A stretch of 64,000 nt of DNA from Zingiber officinale (GCF_018446385.1 NC_055992.1:102194947-102258946); one strand, 5' to 3'. Counted from the stretch's first letter, positions 44,708-56,545 are shown. Numbers and translations are program-made. The notes: a model not told the origin generated them from the sequence alone.

Positions 44708-46445
44708 TATTAACATTCCGCAAGTGTACGGAAATGTCATAAGTAATAATAAAAGATATCGTATCCACAGGGACTGGAATAACCACTAAAGATTTCTCAA
44801 CGCAAATTAGCTAAACAACTTATCAATTGGTTTTTAGAAACTAAGTGCAACTAATGAAAAACAAACATAGAAGTAAAAGAAATAGAAACAAGAATAAGGG
44901 CTATGATAAATGGATGTTCTAGGAGTTTTGGTTTCTTTGTAAGGTTAATCAATGTAAATGATCTACCAAATCTTATTCCTCAATTGTCCATCATTTGTAG
45001 AAGGTTGTCGGTTCTCTCTTGCAATAGACAACCAGCCTAGGAAATCTATGCCTAAATGTGATCAATTAGGAATGAATCTATGTTGTCCTTACACGGGAGT
45101 GCCTGTCACGTGCGTCCCTCAGATAATCAATATAAGAATTCATCACTTCTCAACCACATCAGGATATAAGATATTAACGCATACAATCTATCCTACCCCC
45201 TTGAATAACTCTATTTCACCCTCAAGATCATCCCTCAAACATCCTTACACGAGCTTGTCTGTCATGAACGTCCCTCGGAAAATCGGATGAAAGATTATCT
45301 CTACAATATCCACAAGGTATTCAAACATTCAATCAAGAATGGGAATTAGGTCCAAATCACAACAATCCACACAAGATTGAATAGGTACAAATAGGACAAA
45401 ATCATAGAAATAAGAAATTGGCAAATCCACAAGAGTTTTACATCAATTTCACATTACAAATACTCCCTCCATCCTAGAACATAGAGATCTAATCCAAAGA
45501 ATGAAGAAAGAAATCCAAAGATAAGAAGAATATAAGCATCTTGATCCCAAATCCAAGAAGATAAAGGAAGAAAAGCTTATCTACGATGAAGAACCATCTT
45601 CGGATCCAATCCTCGATCTCCGAAATTGATACGTTGAAGATCTGCCCTTGAATCACCGGAAAATCCCTCCAAGAAGGTGGAGGAATGCCCCAAATATTCC
45701 TCTCTCCCAAAAGGGAGAGGATTCCCTTTCAAATCATGAAGAAGGCTTTATATAGAAGAGGGGTTTGGGCGCCACACGGCCTCGAGACACGGCCGTGTGA
45801 CGCTCACACGACTTGTGCTACTCCCTTCTCTTCCTGTCTCATATGGTCGTGTGTGAGACATGACCATGGCTTGCTCTGCCGCTGCTCCCCTTGTACGGTT
45901 GTGTAAATCTACACGGCCTGCCCTGCCTCTGGCTTTGGAGCTCCTGCATGGCCGTGTGGTGCACACAGCCAGGGCGTTCTTGGCCTCTGGAAATGCTGCA
46001 CAGCCGTGTAGATCTACACGACCATGTACTACTTCAGCTCTGGAGAGCTTGCACTGTCGTGTGGTGTACACAGCCTGGCTCCTGTTGGATTCAAAACTTG
46101 GCACGGTCGTGTGATGCTCACACGGCCATGGCCACTTCCTCCTCTACTACAGTCACACGGGTGGTGATCACCACACGGGCTGGGCAACCCCCCATGGCAG
46201 GGTCGTGTGGCACACAAGGATGATGCCTTCCTCCTTTGGTTTGCTTGTAGATCTGGCCACGATCATAAATTCTTGACCAAATACGACTCTTGTGTACATA
46301 AAATGCACAAAAGCATATCTCCGAACAAGAGTAAATATGCTAAAAGCAAAGCTGGAAGTACGAAAATGCATTGATAAAGCATGTGCAAAGTATATGAATG
46401 TTCGTCAAAACATGCTAAACAAGAGTATACAATCTACGCACATCA
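44708..46445 (-). repeat. Element D 3' LTR (1,738 bp)
   Basis: On the minus strand it starts TGATGTGCGTAGATTG at 46445 and ends CGGAATGTTAATA at 44708. Positions 45770-46210 carry a dense set of CACACGGCCGTGTG-type dyads, immediately upstream (in element sense) of TATATAAAGC at 45746-45755. Short frames in this GC-rich block are rejected. Confidence 0.8.
45746..45755 (-). promoter_or_regulatory. TATA box of element D LTR
   Basis: TATATAAAGC on the minus strand, next to the CACGGCCGTG dyad cluster. The partner LTR has TATATAAAAC at 52396-52405. Confidence 0.55.
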
Positions 46446-47402
46446 CACCCTCAAACTTAAACCTTTGCTTGTCCTCAAGCAAAACCCGCAATTTAGATTC
46501 ATGTGGTTAAATAGTGCATCATAATCTCTAGCAAGTCAATCTAATCCTATCAAATGATTTCATTGGTGAGCAAGATACAAAAGTAGTTTGAGTATGACTT
46601 AAATAGTAGTCTTCTATGCTCAGTGCGAAAGTGGCCTAAATTTATCAAGTTTCAATCCCTAAGTCTAGTCAAGTCATCATAAAATTATGTTCCTTATGCT
46701 TCCGACGATAGACACTTACCTGCCACATGCAAGGTTTGTTCCCCACAAAAATGCTATGCATCGTCTGCACAAGGTCTCAAAGGAATACTCAGTATCAAGA
46801 AAAACATAGCATCCATTTCCCCAGTAATTTAACTCGGTCTCAAAGGGTGAATTACTAGTTTCCACTCACGATAACTATTTTTTATCCCTTATTTTTTTCT
46901 TTGAATGTTTTCAAAGTATCAAACTTGAACAAACTTTCATTTTTTTTCTTGGGATTGATTTTTCTAAATGAGCTTACATGATTTGAGTTTATCCAGTAAC
47001 CAAAATGTAGTTGAGAGGTCACCATAGAGGCACAAGTACTAGTCCAATTCTATGAATCATGACTATTTTAGAGTTATCAACCATCAGACTTAAACTTTTC
47101 ATTATCCCAATGAAAACTAAAAATAATATGGAGGAGATTAAAAGTAATAGAAGTTACCAAATGATATGTGCCAAATGTCCATGTCATGAACTTCTCCATC
47201 ATGTAATTGCACTCCTCCTAATCTTTGAGTCCCATAAAAGAAAATAGACAACAAAAATTAAGTAGAGGATATAAATTTATTATAAAGAAAGAAATGAAAC
47301 TAGAAAGAAACTAAAAACATGAATGAAAACAAGATTGAAGAACTTGGGTTGCCTCCCAAGAAGCGCTTGTTTAAGGTCATTAGCTCGACCACCTCATAAG
47401 AT
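46446..47402 (-). other. Element D 3' internal region
   Basis: Non-coding on the minus strand between the gag-containing ORF and the 3' LTR. It includes AAGCGCTTCTTGGGAGGC (minus strand of about 47350-47370), a phrase common in the 3' or linker region of this Gypsy group, and a polypurine tract TTTAAGTTTGAGGGTG directly before the LTR (46446-46461). Confidence 0.55.
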
Positions 47403-48812
47403 TCATCTAATTCTCGCTCTTGGAGGGGTAAGATATTTCAACACCCTCCTACCGAGGGTTCTTATTATGGAGGGAGCTTCCAATATAAGAATTACAAAAT
47501 GAAGTATTGCTCTCTCCATCTTCGTCTTCTTTGAAGTTCTCTCAGGTGGTCGAAGACGGTTCAGTGTGAGCTTCCAATTATTAGCCCAAGTGAAATTTGC
47601 ACATGCAAAGAAAATACAAATCTCCCATAAACATATTAGATAAGATAGAGACATAACCATATTAAGATAAGTAGAATAAGAAATAAAAACTGAATCACAT
47701 CCAACAAAGTCAATGATAGGTACCTCTATAAAATTTTTCAAAAGATCACAAGAAATACTAACCTTACTTTGCTGAGAGATACCTGAAATTTCTAAACATG
47801 TATATGTGACTTCCTCTGAATCAAATGATGGTTCTAACTCTAGCTCAAGTGTTGATGGTGATTCTTGAGACTCTACTAGCTCTGCAAAAGTCCCTACACA
47901 TTGTTCCACAACATGATCAATTCTTACAGCCTCTAAGGGTTTTGTGGACAAAGGTGATGATCCTTGAGATGCTGCTTCCACAACACAGCTCCCTACATAT
48001 TCTTCCATATCATCATCATCAACACATACATCAAAAAATAAACCAACATCTATATCCTCAATAGGAGAATCAATAACAAGAGGATCAATAACTTCACTTG
48101 CAGTTTTAAATTGATCTATCACATCACATTCATCATCTGAAAATTTAATGTCACTATAACACCCTATAAAATTTGAAGGCAGATCTAAAAACTTATTTAC
48201 CACTACATTATCAATAAAATCCTCATCTGAAGAGTTCTCATCTTCATATACATTCAAAAATCTGCACTCAACCATATTAGTGTCACATGATTTTCTGAAG
48301 TCTTTATTTTCATTGACCCTCACTAACCTTTGTGAAAAAGGAACCCTTAGTGAAGGTCCTGGGAAAGATTGAGCTTCCTTTTTACCAAATTCTCTTTGAG
48401 CTTTTGGAGGAGAATCAACTTGCTTATCTAGTGTTAGTGTGATCAATAACCCAACATCATCACACTTTTCACTAGATCTTGTCTGCGAAGGAGGGAGATC
48501 TTCTTTAAACCATTTTGAAACAATACTTTCAATCTTCGCCCCCAAATGTTTGAACTCCCTATTCTGTGACTTGTGATTTTCAAGACTCATAATTGGTTGA
48601 GTTACAATTTGTTTGATAAGCTCTATAGAATTTATGGCTTGCACTTCATGAATGTTTGAGGGAAATTTCATCCAACTTATGTTCGACCATTCATGAAGGT
48701 TCAATGTCACTTGATCAATTAACATATATGCTTCATCTATACTTTTGTCCATAAAAGAACCTCCAACTGATGAATCCAATAAACTCTTGTCTGAGAAAGA
48801 AATCCCCCCCAT
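47403..48812 (-). pseudogene. Element D gag C-terminal part and acidic tail (469 codons open)
   Basis: Open frame on the minus strand. Its first about 35 codons continue the gag domain of the upstream frame (SLLDSSVGGSF, then EAYMLIDQV), a pattern seen in Athila-type gag (retrotrans_gag family). The following 430 codons are acidic and Ser/Glu-rich, with no zinc knuckle, no protease DTG and no RT motif. The C-terminus is hydrophobic, then basic. The ATG at 48812 is probably not the true start: the gag frame enters from upstream through one frameshift around 48812-48840. The function of the acidic portion is unknown. Confidence 0.6.
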
Positions 48813-49338
48813 AGAATATGTGCAAAATCAACCATTTTTCAAAACCATGATGAGGGCACTGTATTTGAAGACTCTTGAATCTATCCCATACTTCAAATAA
48901 TGATTCTCCATATGCCTGAGAAAAATTTGTTATGCAATTCCTCATATACACTGTTCTGCTTGGAGGAAAAAAATGATTCAGAAATTGCTTCTCCAATTGC
49001 TCCCAACTTGTGATACTTTAAGGATGGAGAGAATATAACCAAGTCCTTGCTTTATCCTTGATACTAAAAGGAAATGCCATCAATCGAACTGCATCTATTA
49101 ACACTCTTTCACATTTCACCATATCACAAATCTCTAAAAATATTTCAAGATGCAGATAAAGACTTTCTGATACTTCTCCTCCAAATTTATGATCTTGTAT
49201 CATGAAAATTAACTCTGGGTCTAGTTGGAAACTTTCTCCTTCAATTTGAGGTTGCACAATGAGAGATAAAAATCTTGCAGAAAAGGGTGCAGAAAAATTT
49301 CTCATGGGCCTGCTTGACATGTTAGTGCTCATGGACAT
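48733..49338 (-). pseudogene. Element D gag N-terminal part, frameshifted
   Basis: Two minus-strand frames joined by a stop near 49018: 49338-49018 (ending FPFSIKDKARTWLYSLHP) and 48996-48733 (EKQFLNHFFPPSRT, then ESLFEVWDRFKSLQIQCPHHG). In Athila-type gag these blocks are adjacent: the DKA-x-W-L block, the FFP motif, then the ERFK-x-CPHHG block. It makes the particle protein in this family. With one stop and one frameshift the gene is nearly intact but not functional as read. The start at 49338 is 517 bp from the primer site. Confidence 0.75.
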
Positions 49339-49854
49339 TCAAGAAAAAATTATTAGAAGAAAAACTTGAAGAGTCAAAGATAAGAAATAAAATGCAATAT
49401 TAAAAGAAAGAAAGAAAATGCAGAATTTAAATTGCAAGAAAGAAAGTGCATAATGAAAACAAGAAAGAAAAGACAAAAGGAAAAAGAAAAATGTCTAGAA
49501 TAATTCATATGCTAATCAACTAATGTGTTTATAAGTTCTTGTAATTCTTGATGCCTTTACGAAGTTTGATCTTCTCATACACAAGAACAATATTGCAAGA
49601 TATGTTTACAAAAGAAAAGTAGAGAAAAATTTAGATCAAAAGAAAAACAGAGAAAAACTAAACTAAAATGCAAGAAATCAATAATGCAGAATTAGAATTA
49701 GAATTAGAATTGCAACAAAATAAATTGTCAAGAAGTAGAAAGATATGTAAAAACTATGAAATCAGAATTCTAAAGATTAATTACAACTATACTAATGAAA
49801 AGAAAAGTTATGTTTAGTCTAACTCAATTGATAATCTCTAATGTTATAGCACAG
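49339..49854 (-). other. Element D leader
   Basis: AT-rich, non-coding, between primer site and gag. Contains A-rich GAAAGAAAG stretches. No feature. Confidence 0.5.
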
Positions 49855-49872
49855 TCCCCGACAACGGCGCCA
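49855..49872 (-). other. Primer-binding site of element D (tRNA-Asp type)
   Basis: TGGCGCCGTTGTCGGGGA on the minus strand, six bases from the LTR. It is complementary, with one mismatch, to the 3' end of plant tRNA-Asp (CCCCGGCAACGGCGCCA). Confidence 0.8.
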
Positions 49873-50159
49873 AAAACTTGTTAACGTTCCGCAAGTGTAT
49901 GGAAATGTCATAAGTAACATTAAAAGATATCGTATCCACAGGGACTGGAATAACTACTAAAGATTTCTCAACGCGAATTAGCTAAACTTATCAATTGGAT
50001 TTTAGAAACTAAGGGGGCGTTTGGTTCTCTCCTAGGAATCGGAATGGGAATGAGTATCATAGTATTATGGAATGGGAATGGATATGAGCTTAAGTATCAT
50101 TCTTAAAAATGATGTTTGGTTAGTTAAATATTTTCAATCAGAATGAACCTAAAATTTCT

Positions 50160-51290
50160 TTTTTACCCTTATAGGAAAATAAGAGAAAAAAATTAAATGG
50201 GAGAGAAAGTTGAATGTGAGAGAAACATATGATGAGAGAAAATGATGAGAGAGAAAATGTGTTGGTAAAAAATGAAGAAAGAGAAAGTATGATGAGAGAA
50301 AATAAGGAGAGAGTGCATGATAGGATAGATTGAGAAGATAAAAAGTATGATGAGAGAGAAAGTGTGCTGCGAGAGAAAAAGTGATGGGAAAAAATGAAGA
50401 GAGAGAAAGCATTATGAGAGAAAATGAAAGAGTGAGGAGAGAGAAAGTGGGTTGAGAGAGAAAGAGTGATGGGAAAAAATAAAGAGAGAGAAAGTATGAT
50501 GAGAGAAAATGAGAGATTGAGGAGAGAGAAAGTATGCTGAGGAGAAAGAATGGTGGAAAAATGAAGAGAGAGAAAGTATTATGAGAGAAAATAAAAAAGT
50601 GATGAGAGAGAAAGTATGATGAGAGAGAAATTGGGTTGAGAGAGAAAGACTGATGGGAAAATGAAGAGAGAGAGAGAGTATGATGAGAGAAAATGAGAGA
50701 CTAGGGAGAGAGAAAGTATGATGAGAGAAAAAGTGTGATTAGAGAAAATAAAGAGAGACTGTGATGAGAGAGAATGAAGAGAGAGAAATTGTGATGAGAG
50801 AAAATGAGGATAGAGAGTATGCTAAGAGAGATTGAGGAGAGAGAAAGTACGATGAGAGAGAAAGCATGATGAAGAAAGAGTGTAATGGGAGAGAAAGTGT
50901 GATGGAAGAGAATGAAAAAAAAAATGTGGAACCGCCACATCAGCGGCCCCCCTAGAGCCGGTCCCACGGATATGGAAGGAGGTAAATGCAGGTACACAGG
51001 TGGAAAGTGCTTGGCGGAGACGTTAACCCGAGGCAGTGACACCCCGGGGATCGACCCCTGGACCTTTAAGCCACAGAACCATGCACTCCCCATCTGTGCT
51101 ACGCCCTAGGGACATGATGGAGAGAGAGTGTATGATGGGAGAGAATATAGAGAGAAAATGGTAGAGAATGTGTGATGAGAGAGAAAGTGCATTGAGAGTG
51201 AAAGTGTGATGATAAAATAAGGAGAGAGAAAATATTATGAGAGAGAATAAGGAGATAGAGTGTGAAATTTAAAAAAAATATGAACAAATA
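50160..51290. repeat. Purine-rich minisatellite in the MITE body
   Basis: Dozens of irregular copies of GAGAGAGAAAGTGTGATGAG-like units (about 20-35 bp), almost only A, G and T on the plus strand, interrupted by the SINE at 50915-51112. The strand asymmetry keeps long pyrimidine-coded frames open on the minus strand (for example 50149-50412); these are not genes. Confidence 0.75.
50915..51112 (-). mobile_element. tRNA-derived SINE inside the MITE
   Basis: On the minus strand: A-box-like TAGCACAGATGG (51090-51101), B-box GGTCGATCCCC (51046-51056), 33 nt apart, then about 130 bp of non-tRNA body ending in a T-rich tail (CATTTTTTTTTT). It is GC-rich, in contrast with its purine-repeat surroundings. 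A target duplication cannot be defined because the flanks are repetitive. The family was not identified. Confidence 0.65.
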
Positions 51291-53085
51291 TGCTAAGGGT
51301 ATTTTTGTCTAAAACTTAATTCACATTCCTATTCCATCAAAACCCAAGGGAGGAGGTGGGTTTCATCCATATCCAAGTTTTTGGGTTTTATTCCAAAATA
51401 TTGATTCCATTCCCATCAACCAAACACAAGATTTGGGAATGAATCAATTCCCTCATTCCCAAACCCATAAACCAAACGTCACCTAAGTGCAACTAATGAA
51501 AAACAAACATAGAAGTAAAAGAAATAGAAACAAGAATAAGGGCTATAATAAATGGATGTTCTAAGAGTTTTAGTTTCTTTGTAAAGTTAATCAATGTAAA
51601 TGATCTAACAAATCTTATTCCTCAATTGTCCATCATTTGTAGAAGGTTGTCGGTTTTCTCTTGCAATAGACAACCGGCCTAGGACTGAAATCTATACCTA
51701 AATGTGATCAATTAGGAATGAATCTATGTTGTCCTTACACGGGCTTGCCTGTCATGTGCGTCCCTCAGATAATCAACATATAGAATTCATCACTCCTCAA
51801 CCGCATCAAGATATAAGATATTAACGCATACAATCTATCCTATCCCCTTGAATAACCCTATTTCACCCTCAAGATCATCCCTCAAACGTCCTTACACGGG
51901 CTTGTCTGTCACGAACGTCCCTCGAAAAATCGGATGAGAGATTATCTCTACAAGATCCACAAGGTATTCAAACATTCGATCAAGAATGAGAATTAGGTCC
52001 AAATCACAACAATCCACACAAGATTGGATAGGTACAAACAGGACAAAATCATAGAAATAGGAAATTGGCAAATCCACAAGAGTGTTTTACATCAATTTCA
52101 CATTACAAATACTCCCTCCATCATAGAACATAGAGATCTAATTCATAGAATGAAGAAAGAAATCCAAAGATAAGAAGAATATAAGCATCTTGATCCCAAA
52201 TCCAAGAAGATAAAGGAAGAAAAGCTTATCTACGATGAAGAACCGTCTTCGGATCCAATCCTCGATCCCCGGAGTCAATACGTTGAAGATCTGCCCTTGA
52301 ATCGCCGGAAAATCCCTCCAAGAAGGTGGAGGAACGTCCCAAATCTTTCTCTCTCCCAAATGGGAGAAGATACCCTTTTCAAATCATGAAGAAGGTTTTA
52401 TATAGAAGAGGGGTTTAGGCGCCACACGGCCTCGAGACACGGCCGTGTGAAGCTCACACGACCTGTGCTACTCCCTTCTCTTCCTGTCTCACACGGTCGT
52501 GTGTGAGACACAGCCATGGCTTGCTCTGCCGCTGCTCCCCTTGCACAGCCGTGTAGATCTACACGACCTGCCCTGCCTCCTGCTCTAGAGCTCCTGCACG
52601 ACCGTGTGGTGCACACGGCCAGGGCGTTCTTGGCCTCTGGAAATGTAGATCTACACGGTCGTGTACTACTTCAGCTCTGGAGGGCTTGCATGGTCGTGTG
52701 GTGTACACAACCTGGCTCCTGTTGGCCTCAAAACTTGGCACGACCGTGTGATGCTCACACGGCCATGGCCACTTCCTCCTCTGTTGCAGCCACACAGGTG
52801 GTGATCACCACACGGTCTGGGCAACCCCCCATGGCAGGGTCGTGTGGCACACAATGATGATGCCTTCCTCCTTTGGTTTGCTTGCAGATCTAGCCACGAT
52901 CATAAACCCTTCACCAAATACTGCTCCTGTGTACAGAAAATGCACAAAAGCAGATCTCCGAACAAAAAGAGTAAATATGCTAAAAGCAAAGCTAGAAGTA
53001 CGAAAATGCATAGATAAAGTATGTGCAAAGTATATGAATGTGCGTTAAAATATGCTAAACAAGAATATACAATCTACGCACATCA

Positions 53086-53090
53086 GTCGC
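53086..53090. other. Target-site duplication of element D, right copy
   Basis: GTCGC, one base different from GCCGC at 44703-44707. Confidence 0.6.
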
Positions 53091-54824
53091 CGACCACCAA
53101 GAGGGAAAGCAAAGGAGAAGAGAGAAAGTGCAAGGGTCGACCACCAAGAAAGAATAGAGAGGAATAGAAGAAGTGTTGTTGGGTGAGGCACCCCCTCCTC
53201 TTTTGTATTCCTTGGTGACTGCAAAAAAGGAAAGTTTTGTAACAAAAATAAAACTTCCTTTTTCTCCTATGACATGGCCAGCCATATGCTTATTCTCCAA
53301 GCAAGGAAAGATTTTAAACAAAATTAAAATCTCTCTTTTAAAATTCCTTTTGTGGATAGTTATAAAAGGAATGTTTTATAAATTAAAATCTCTCTCTTTT
53401 AAATCCTTTTATGGATATCTATAAAAGATAAGATTTAAAATAAAACATGGTTACAAAAAGAAAGTTTTATCAAAAATTAAAATCTTTCTTTGATAACTAC
53501 AAATAAGTAAAGATTTCAAATCTCTCTTTTATTCCTTTGTAGAAATTTATAAAAGGAAAGATTTTAAAATTTAAAACTCTCTTTTAAAACCAACATAAAA
53601 GGAAATTTTTTAACAAAATGAAAACTCCCTTTTATTTTCTTTTATAGCCAATCTAAAAAAGGAAAGTTTTATATTAAAATTATCCTTTTAAATCCTTTTT
53701 ATGGATCTCTGTAAAAGGAAAGATTTTACAAAATAAAAACTTTCTTCTCTTCATGATGTGGTCGGCCACTTGCTTGGGCACCAAGCAAGGCTTGGCCGGC
53801 CCCTTGCTTGGGCTCCAAGCTTAGTTTGGCCGACCCCTTGCTTGGTCTCCAAGCAAGGCTTGGTTGGCCCTAACTTGCGCCTTAAGAAGCTAGGATTTGG
53901 GTGGATATAAGGCTTTATATAAGAGGCTACAATAGAGACCTAGAGGAAGAATTGACTTTGGTTTCCTGATGAGCTTGAGCTTCCCGCGTTCGCCCCGAAC
54001 ACCTAACTCAAGTTCATCAACAATAATTCATACCACTAAAGAGTTATTATTACACTACCGCACCAATCTCATATTACAATATGGGTTCCTTCTTATTATG
54101 AGTGTGTTAGTCTTCCTGTGTTTAAAATATTGAATGCTCACTAATTAAATGAATTACTGACAACTCACTTAATTAATATCTAGCTCCAAGAGTAGTACCA
54201 CTCAACCTTATTGTCATGTCGGACTAAGTCCACCTGCAAGGTTTACATGACAATCATTATCAGCTCCTCAAGGGGACATCATCAACTTAGATTACTAGGA
54301 CAGTTTTATTCTATAATCAACAACACACCATATAAATAATATCATTTCTCAACTTATCGGGCCTATTGATTTAACGAGCTAAATAGTACCCTTTGATAAA
54401 TTAAAGAAATAAATATTAAATATACGTGCTTGTTATTATATCATGATTAAGAGTACACACTTCCATAATAACAGAAGTTTTATTCTTTTATATAGTCAGT
54501 ATAAAAAGAAACTACCTCAAATGGTCCTGCTCAATACACTCATAGTGTACTAGTGTAATTTATTAGTCAAGATAAACTAATACCTAATTACACTATAACC
54601 ACTCCAATGGTTTGTTTCATTCCATCTTGGTTGTGAGCAACTGTTTATAATTTATAAGGAACTGATAACATGAACTTCTGTGTGTCTCCTCACACCATGT
54701 TATCTACAATATAAATTAAACGAACAACTACACTTAGCATAAATGTAGACATTTGACCAATATGATTCTTATTTCAAAATAATTATTTACACAAAAAAGT
54801 AGGCTTTTAGTATACATTCCAACA

Positions 54825-54829
54825 GGTCC
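54825..54829. other. Target-site duplication of element B, right copy
   Basis: GGTCC, identical to 7840-7844. Confidence 0.85.
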
Positions 54830-55858
54830 ATCGCCCCTAATTAGAATTGATCTAATTGGACAGAGATTTTTGTACCTATGTTCTATTACTGTTTGATCGA
54901 AGTCCATTTCAATCAATTTCAGACTTATTGATCAAACTCAGGTCCGTTTGATCAAACCAATGCCCATTGATTTAAGTCTGACTAATTAGAACAAATCTAT
55001 TATTTTGGGTCTAAGCCCAATTAATTAACCTAAATTTATTCGAATTTGGATCAAATTGGTTCGATTAAATCAACTGATGGTTTAAACTTGAATCGGGTCT
55101 AAATGGACCAAAATTGGTCTGATTAAACCAATCTGGTGGGTCTGGTTTGAGTGAACCAGATCCTAATTAAGTTTGACTATAAAGGTTTAAATCCATTCCA
55201 ACAAAGAACCAACTATCCCAAATCTAACCTGCATGCCTTAAATATTAATTAGCAATTAATTAAGCATGCATGTATGCAAATCGTTTCATCAGTAAACTTT
55301 TGTTTTTTAAAAAAAAAACCTTAATCCTATTTTCTTCCACCTTGTCTCTGTGAAGATATCACAGCACCGCCATGATTTTTTTTTGTTTTTGTTTTGAAGA
55401 AAAACAAAACAGAAACTTTGATCTTTATCTTTTTCCCATTATCTTTACCGCACGATCCCATGCACGCCACCTCAACAACTGCACACTACCTTACCCGTGA
55501 TGAACACGGGTCACAATGAGAGGTGGTCATGAGCATTTCGTCAGCCAACCTTGTTGCAGTCGCCGGAATTGGATTGTTGCCACCATCCATCATCGGAGAC
55601 AAACTCCGTGGATGCTCCTTCAAAGCCTAATTACAACCGCTGATTATGGCTGCTTTCGACGTCGGAGATTGTGGCAGATCGTGACATAGATGCGATCTTG
55701 CCTTGTGTTGGCAGCAGACGACAGAGTTCACTCCATACGAGAATTTAGTTTATTTTTCAGCAGCGAACAGGAGCAAAGGGACAGCGATTTCAATAAGAGA
55801 TTTATTAATCGAGAGATAAGTTTTATGAATTTCTTATGAATTTAGAATTAACACAGCT
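54830..55858 (-). other. Element E leader, outer part
   Basis: About 1 kb without a gene between element B and the primer site of E. Many short repeats built on GTTTGATC, AATTGGTC and TTGATCAAAC (54885-55150). With the inner part (7656-7844) it makes a leader of roughly 1.2 kb before the extra ORF. Confidence 0.45.
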
Positions 55859-55875
55859 CTGATACCATTATTCAT
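55859..55875 (-). other. Primer-binding site of element E
   Basis: On the minus strand AATAATGGTATCAGAGCTG, containing the tRNA-Met complement TGGTATCAGAGC. It sets the 5' end of the E internal region; the LTR should start to its right. Confidence 0.65.
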
Positions 55876-56305
55876 AATTCTAAATGTATGAATTAAAATG
55901 AATTAAAATGGTAAGTGCTTATAGTGATTCCTGCGTATCTGTAATCGGCGACGACAAGACTCGTTGTCAGAAGAACGATCATAGGATCGGAAAGTTCTCC
56001 ACAATTACACGAATCAAATCCCGCCACCTCAGATGTTCTCCTTCTCTCGTCTTCATTGCACCTCTTCTACCGAATGATCCTTGGATGTAAAGGGAAATAA
56101 CCTTAGAGTATAATGAACTTTTTCATTAAGAGTAGTGGGAAACGTGGGCATATTTCCACGTTCTCACTTTCCCCATTTCCTACACAGATTGAATCAACAT
56201 AGAAGAATTTGAGTGAAAAATACTACCAAGTCTTCAACAAGATTCCAATTGAGTAAATGGGATAACAATGTTGAATATTATCGACGAGTGTTCTTGTAAG
56301 AACTC
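55876..56305 (-). other. Probable 5' LTR of element E, first part
   Basis: By position this should be LTR of E (minus strand). No partner was found on the left side and no TG...CA limits are clear. It is interrupted by a SINE and seems to continue at 56546-56927. No gene seen. Confidence 0.35.
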
Positions 56306-56320
56306 AATTGAAGTTATTGA
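56306..56320. other. SINE target-site duplication, left copy
   Basis: AATTGAAGTTATTGA, repeated perfectly at 56531-56545. Confidence 0.9.
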
Positions 56321-56530
56321 GTCCCCTTGGATGGGTCTAGTGGCTAGCACATGAGGTGTTGTCATCATGAAGTCTGAGGTTCGAATCTCGGCAAAGTCGA
56401 GGTAAATGTTTCCCTTATGTGCTAGTCACTATTCCAAAGGCTAGTAGCCGTACGTGATTTACCTCCTCCGTGTTGGCCCTGGGATGGATTGGCAAAGACG
56501 CTGGGACAAGTGTATTCACTTTTTGCCACC
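56321..56530 (+). mobile_element. tRNA-derived SINE (210 bp) with perfect 15-bp duplication
   Basis: Between two copies of AATTGAAGTTATTGA. The 5' part is tRNA-like: A-box-like TCTAGTGGCTAGC near 56336-56348 and B-box GGTTCGAATCTC near 56380-56391. The body continues with a tRNA-unrelated region and ends CACTTTTTGCCACC, without a long poly(A). This resembles plant Au-type SINEs, which end in a short T run, but I did not confirm the family. Pol III would transcribe it; a LINE enzyme would have inserted it. Confidence 0.85.
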
Positions 56531-56545
56531 AATTGAAGTTATTGA
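56531..56545. other. SINE target-site duplication, right copy
   Basis: AATTGAAGTTATTGA, identical to 56306-56320. Confidence 0.9.

Larger units (their letters stand above)
50013..51483. mobile_element. PIF/Harbinger-like MITE (1,471 bp)
   Basis: Ends GGGGGCGTTTGGTT (50013-50026) and AACCAAACGTCACC (51470-51483) form an imperfect 14-bp inverted repeat, flanked by TAA (50010-50012 and 51484-51486). TAA/TTA duplications with GG-GTTTGGTT ends are typical of Tourist/Harbinger elements. Removing it restores the element D LTR exactly as in the other LTR. Subterminal GGAATGGGAATG motifs occur at both ends. The body is a purine-rich minisatellite with a SINE inside. No transposase. Confidence 0.8.
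44708..53085 (-). mobile_element. Gag-only Ty3/Gypsy element D (Athila/Tat-like), minus strand
   Basis: LTRs 44708-46445 and 49879-53085 (the latter enlarged by a MITE), primer site for tRNA-Asp at 49855-49872, and a 3.4-kb internal region with gag only. The tRNA-Asp primer site and the gag type (DKARTWLYSL, then FFPPSRT) point to the non-chromovirus Gypsy group that includes Athila and Tat/Ogre. No protease, RT, RNase H or integrase is found. It sits in the 5' LTR of element B. LTR copies differ at several percent of sites by eye, so it is older than C, G and H. Confidence 0.8.
49879..53085 (-). repeat. Element D 5' LTR, enlarged by a MITE
   Basis: Partner of 44708-46445. Without the insert at 50013-51483 it is about 1.73 kb. 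CACGGCCGTGTG dyads at 52425-52860, TATA at 52396-52405 (minus). Confidence 0.8.
7845..54824 (-). mobile_element. Copia element B, minus strand, heavily nested
   Basis: Full-length but decayed Copia element: 3' LTR 7845-10363, internal region 10364-43952, 5' LTR 43953-54824, primer site at 43939-43950 and GGTCC on both sides. The internal coding order on the minus strand is gag/protease remnant (42447), integrase (32533-31879), RT (21270-20153) and RNase H (about 11345-10400). Four later insertions split it: S at 11346, H at 21274, G at 32897 and D at 44708. Its LTRs differ at several percent of sites where compared, so it is older than most of its inserts. Element G is from the same broad family. 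Confidence 0.85.
43953..54824 (-). repeat. Element B 5' LTR, split by element D
   Basis: Two parts, 43953-44707 and 53086-54824, together about 2.5 kb, matching 7845-10363 in order. On the minus strand it starts TGTTGGAATGTATAC at 54824 and ends GTAGCAACCAACA at 43953. A 5' TATAAAAG is altered here (TACAAAAG near 53201), so this LTR's promoter may be weaker than that of the other copy. Confidence 0.85.

Noticed and set aside
45748..46217. Cys/Arg-rich frames such as VHGRVDLHG repeats
   Set aside because: Produced by CACGGCCGTGTG dyads in the D LTR; again open on both strands and repeated at 52398-52857.
50149..50412. Hydrophobic Leu/Ser/His-rich frames (also 50701-51093)
   Set aside because: Pyrimidine strand of a purine-rich minisatellite; no start context or homology.
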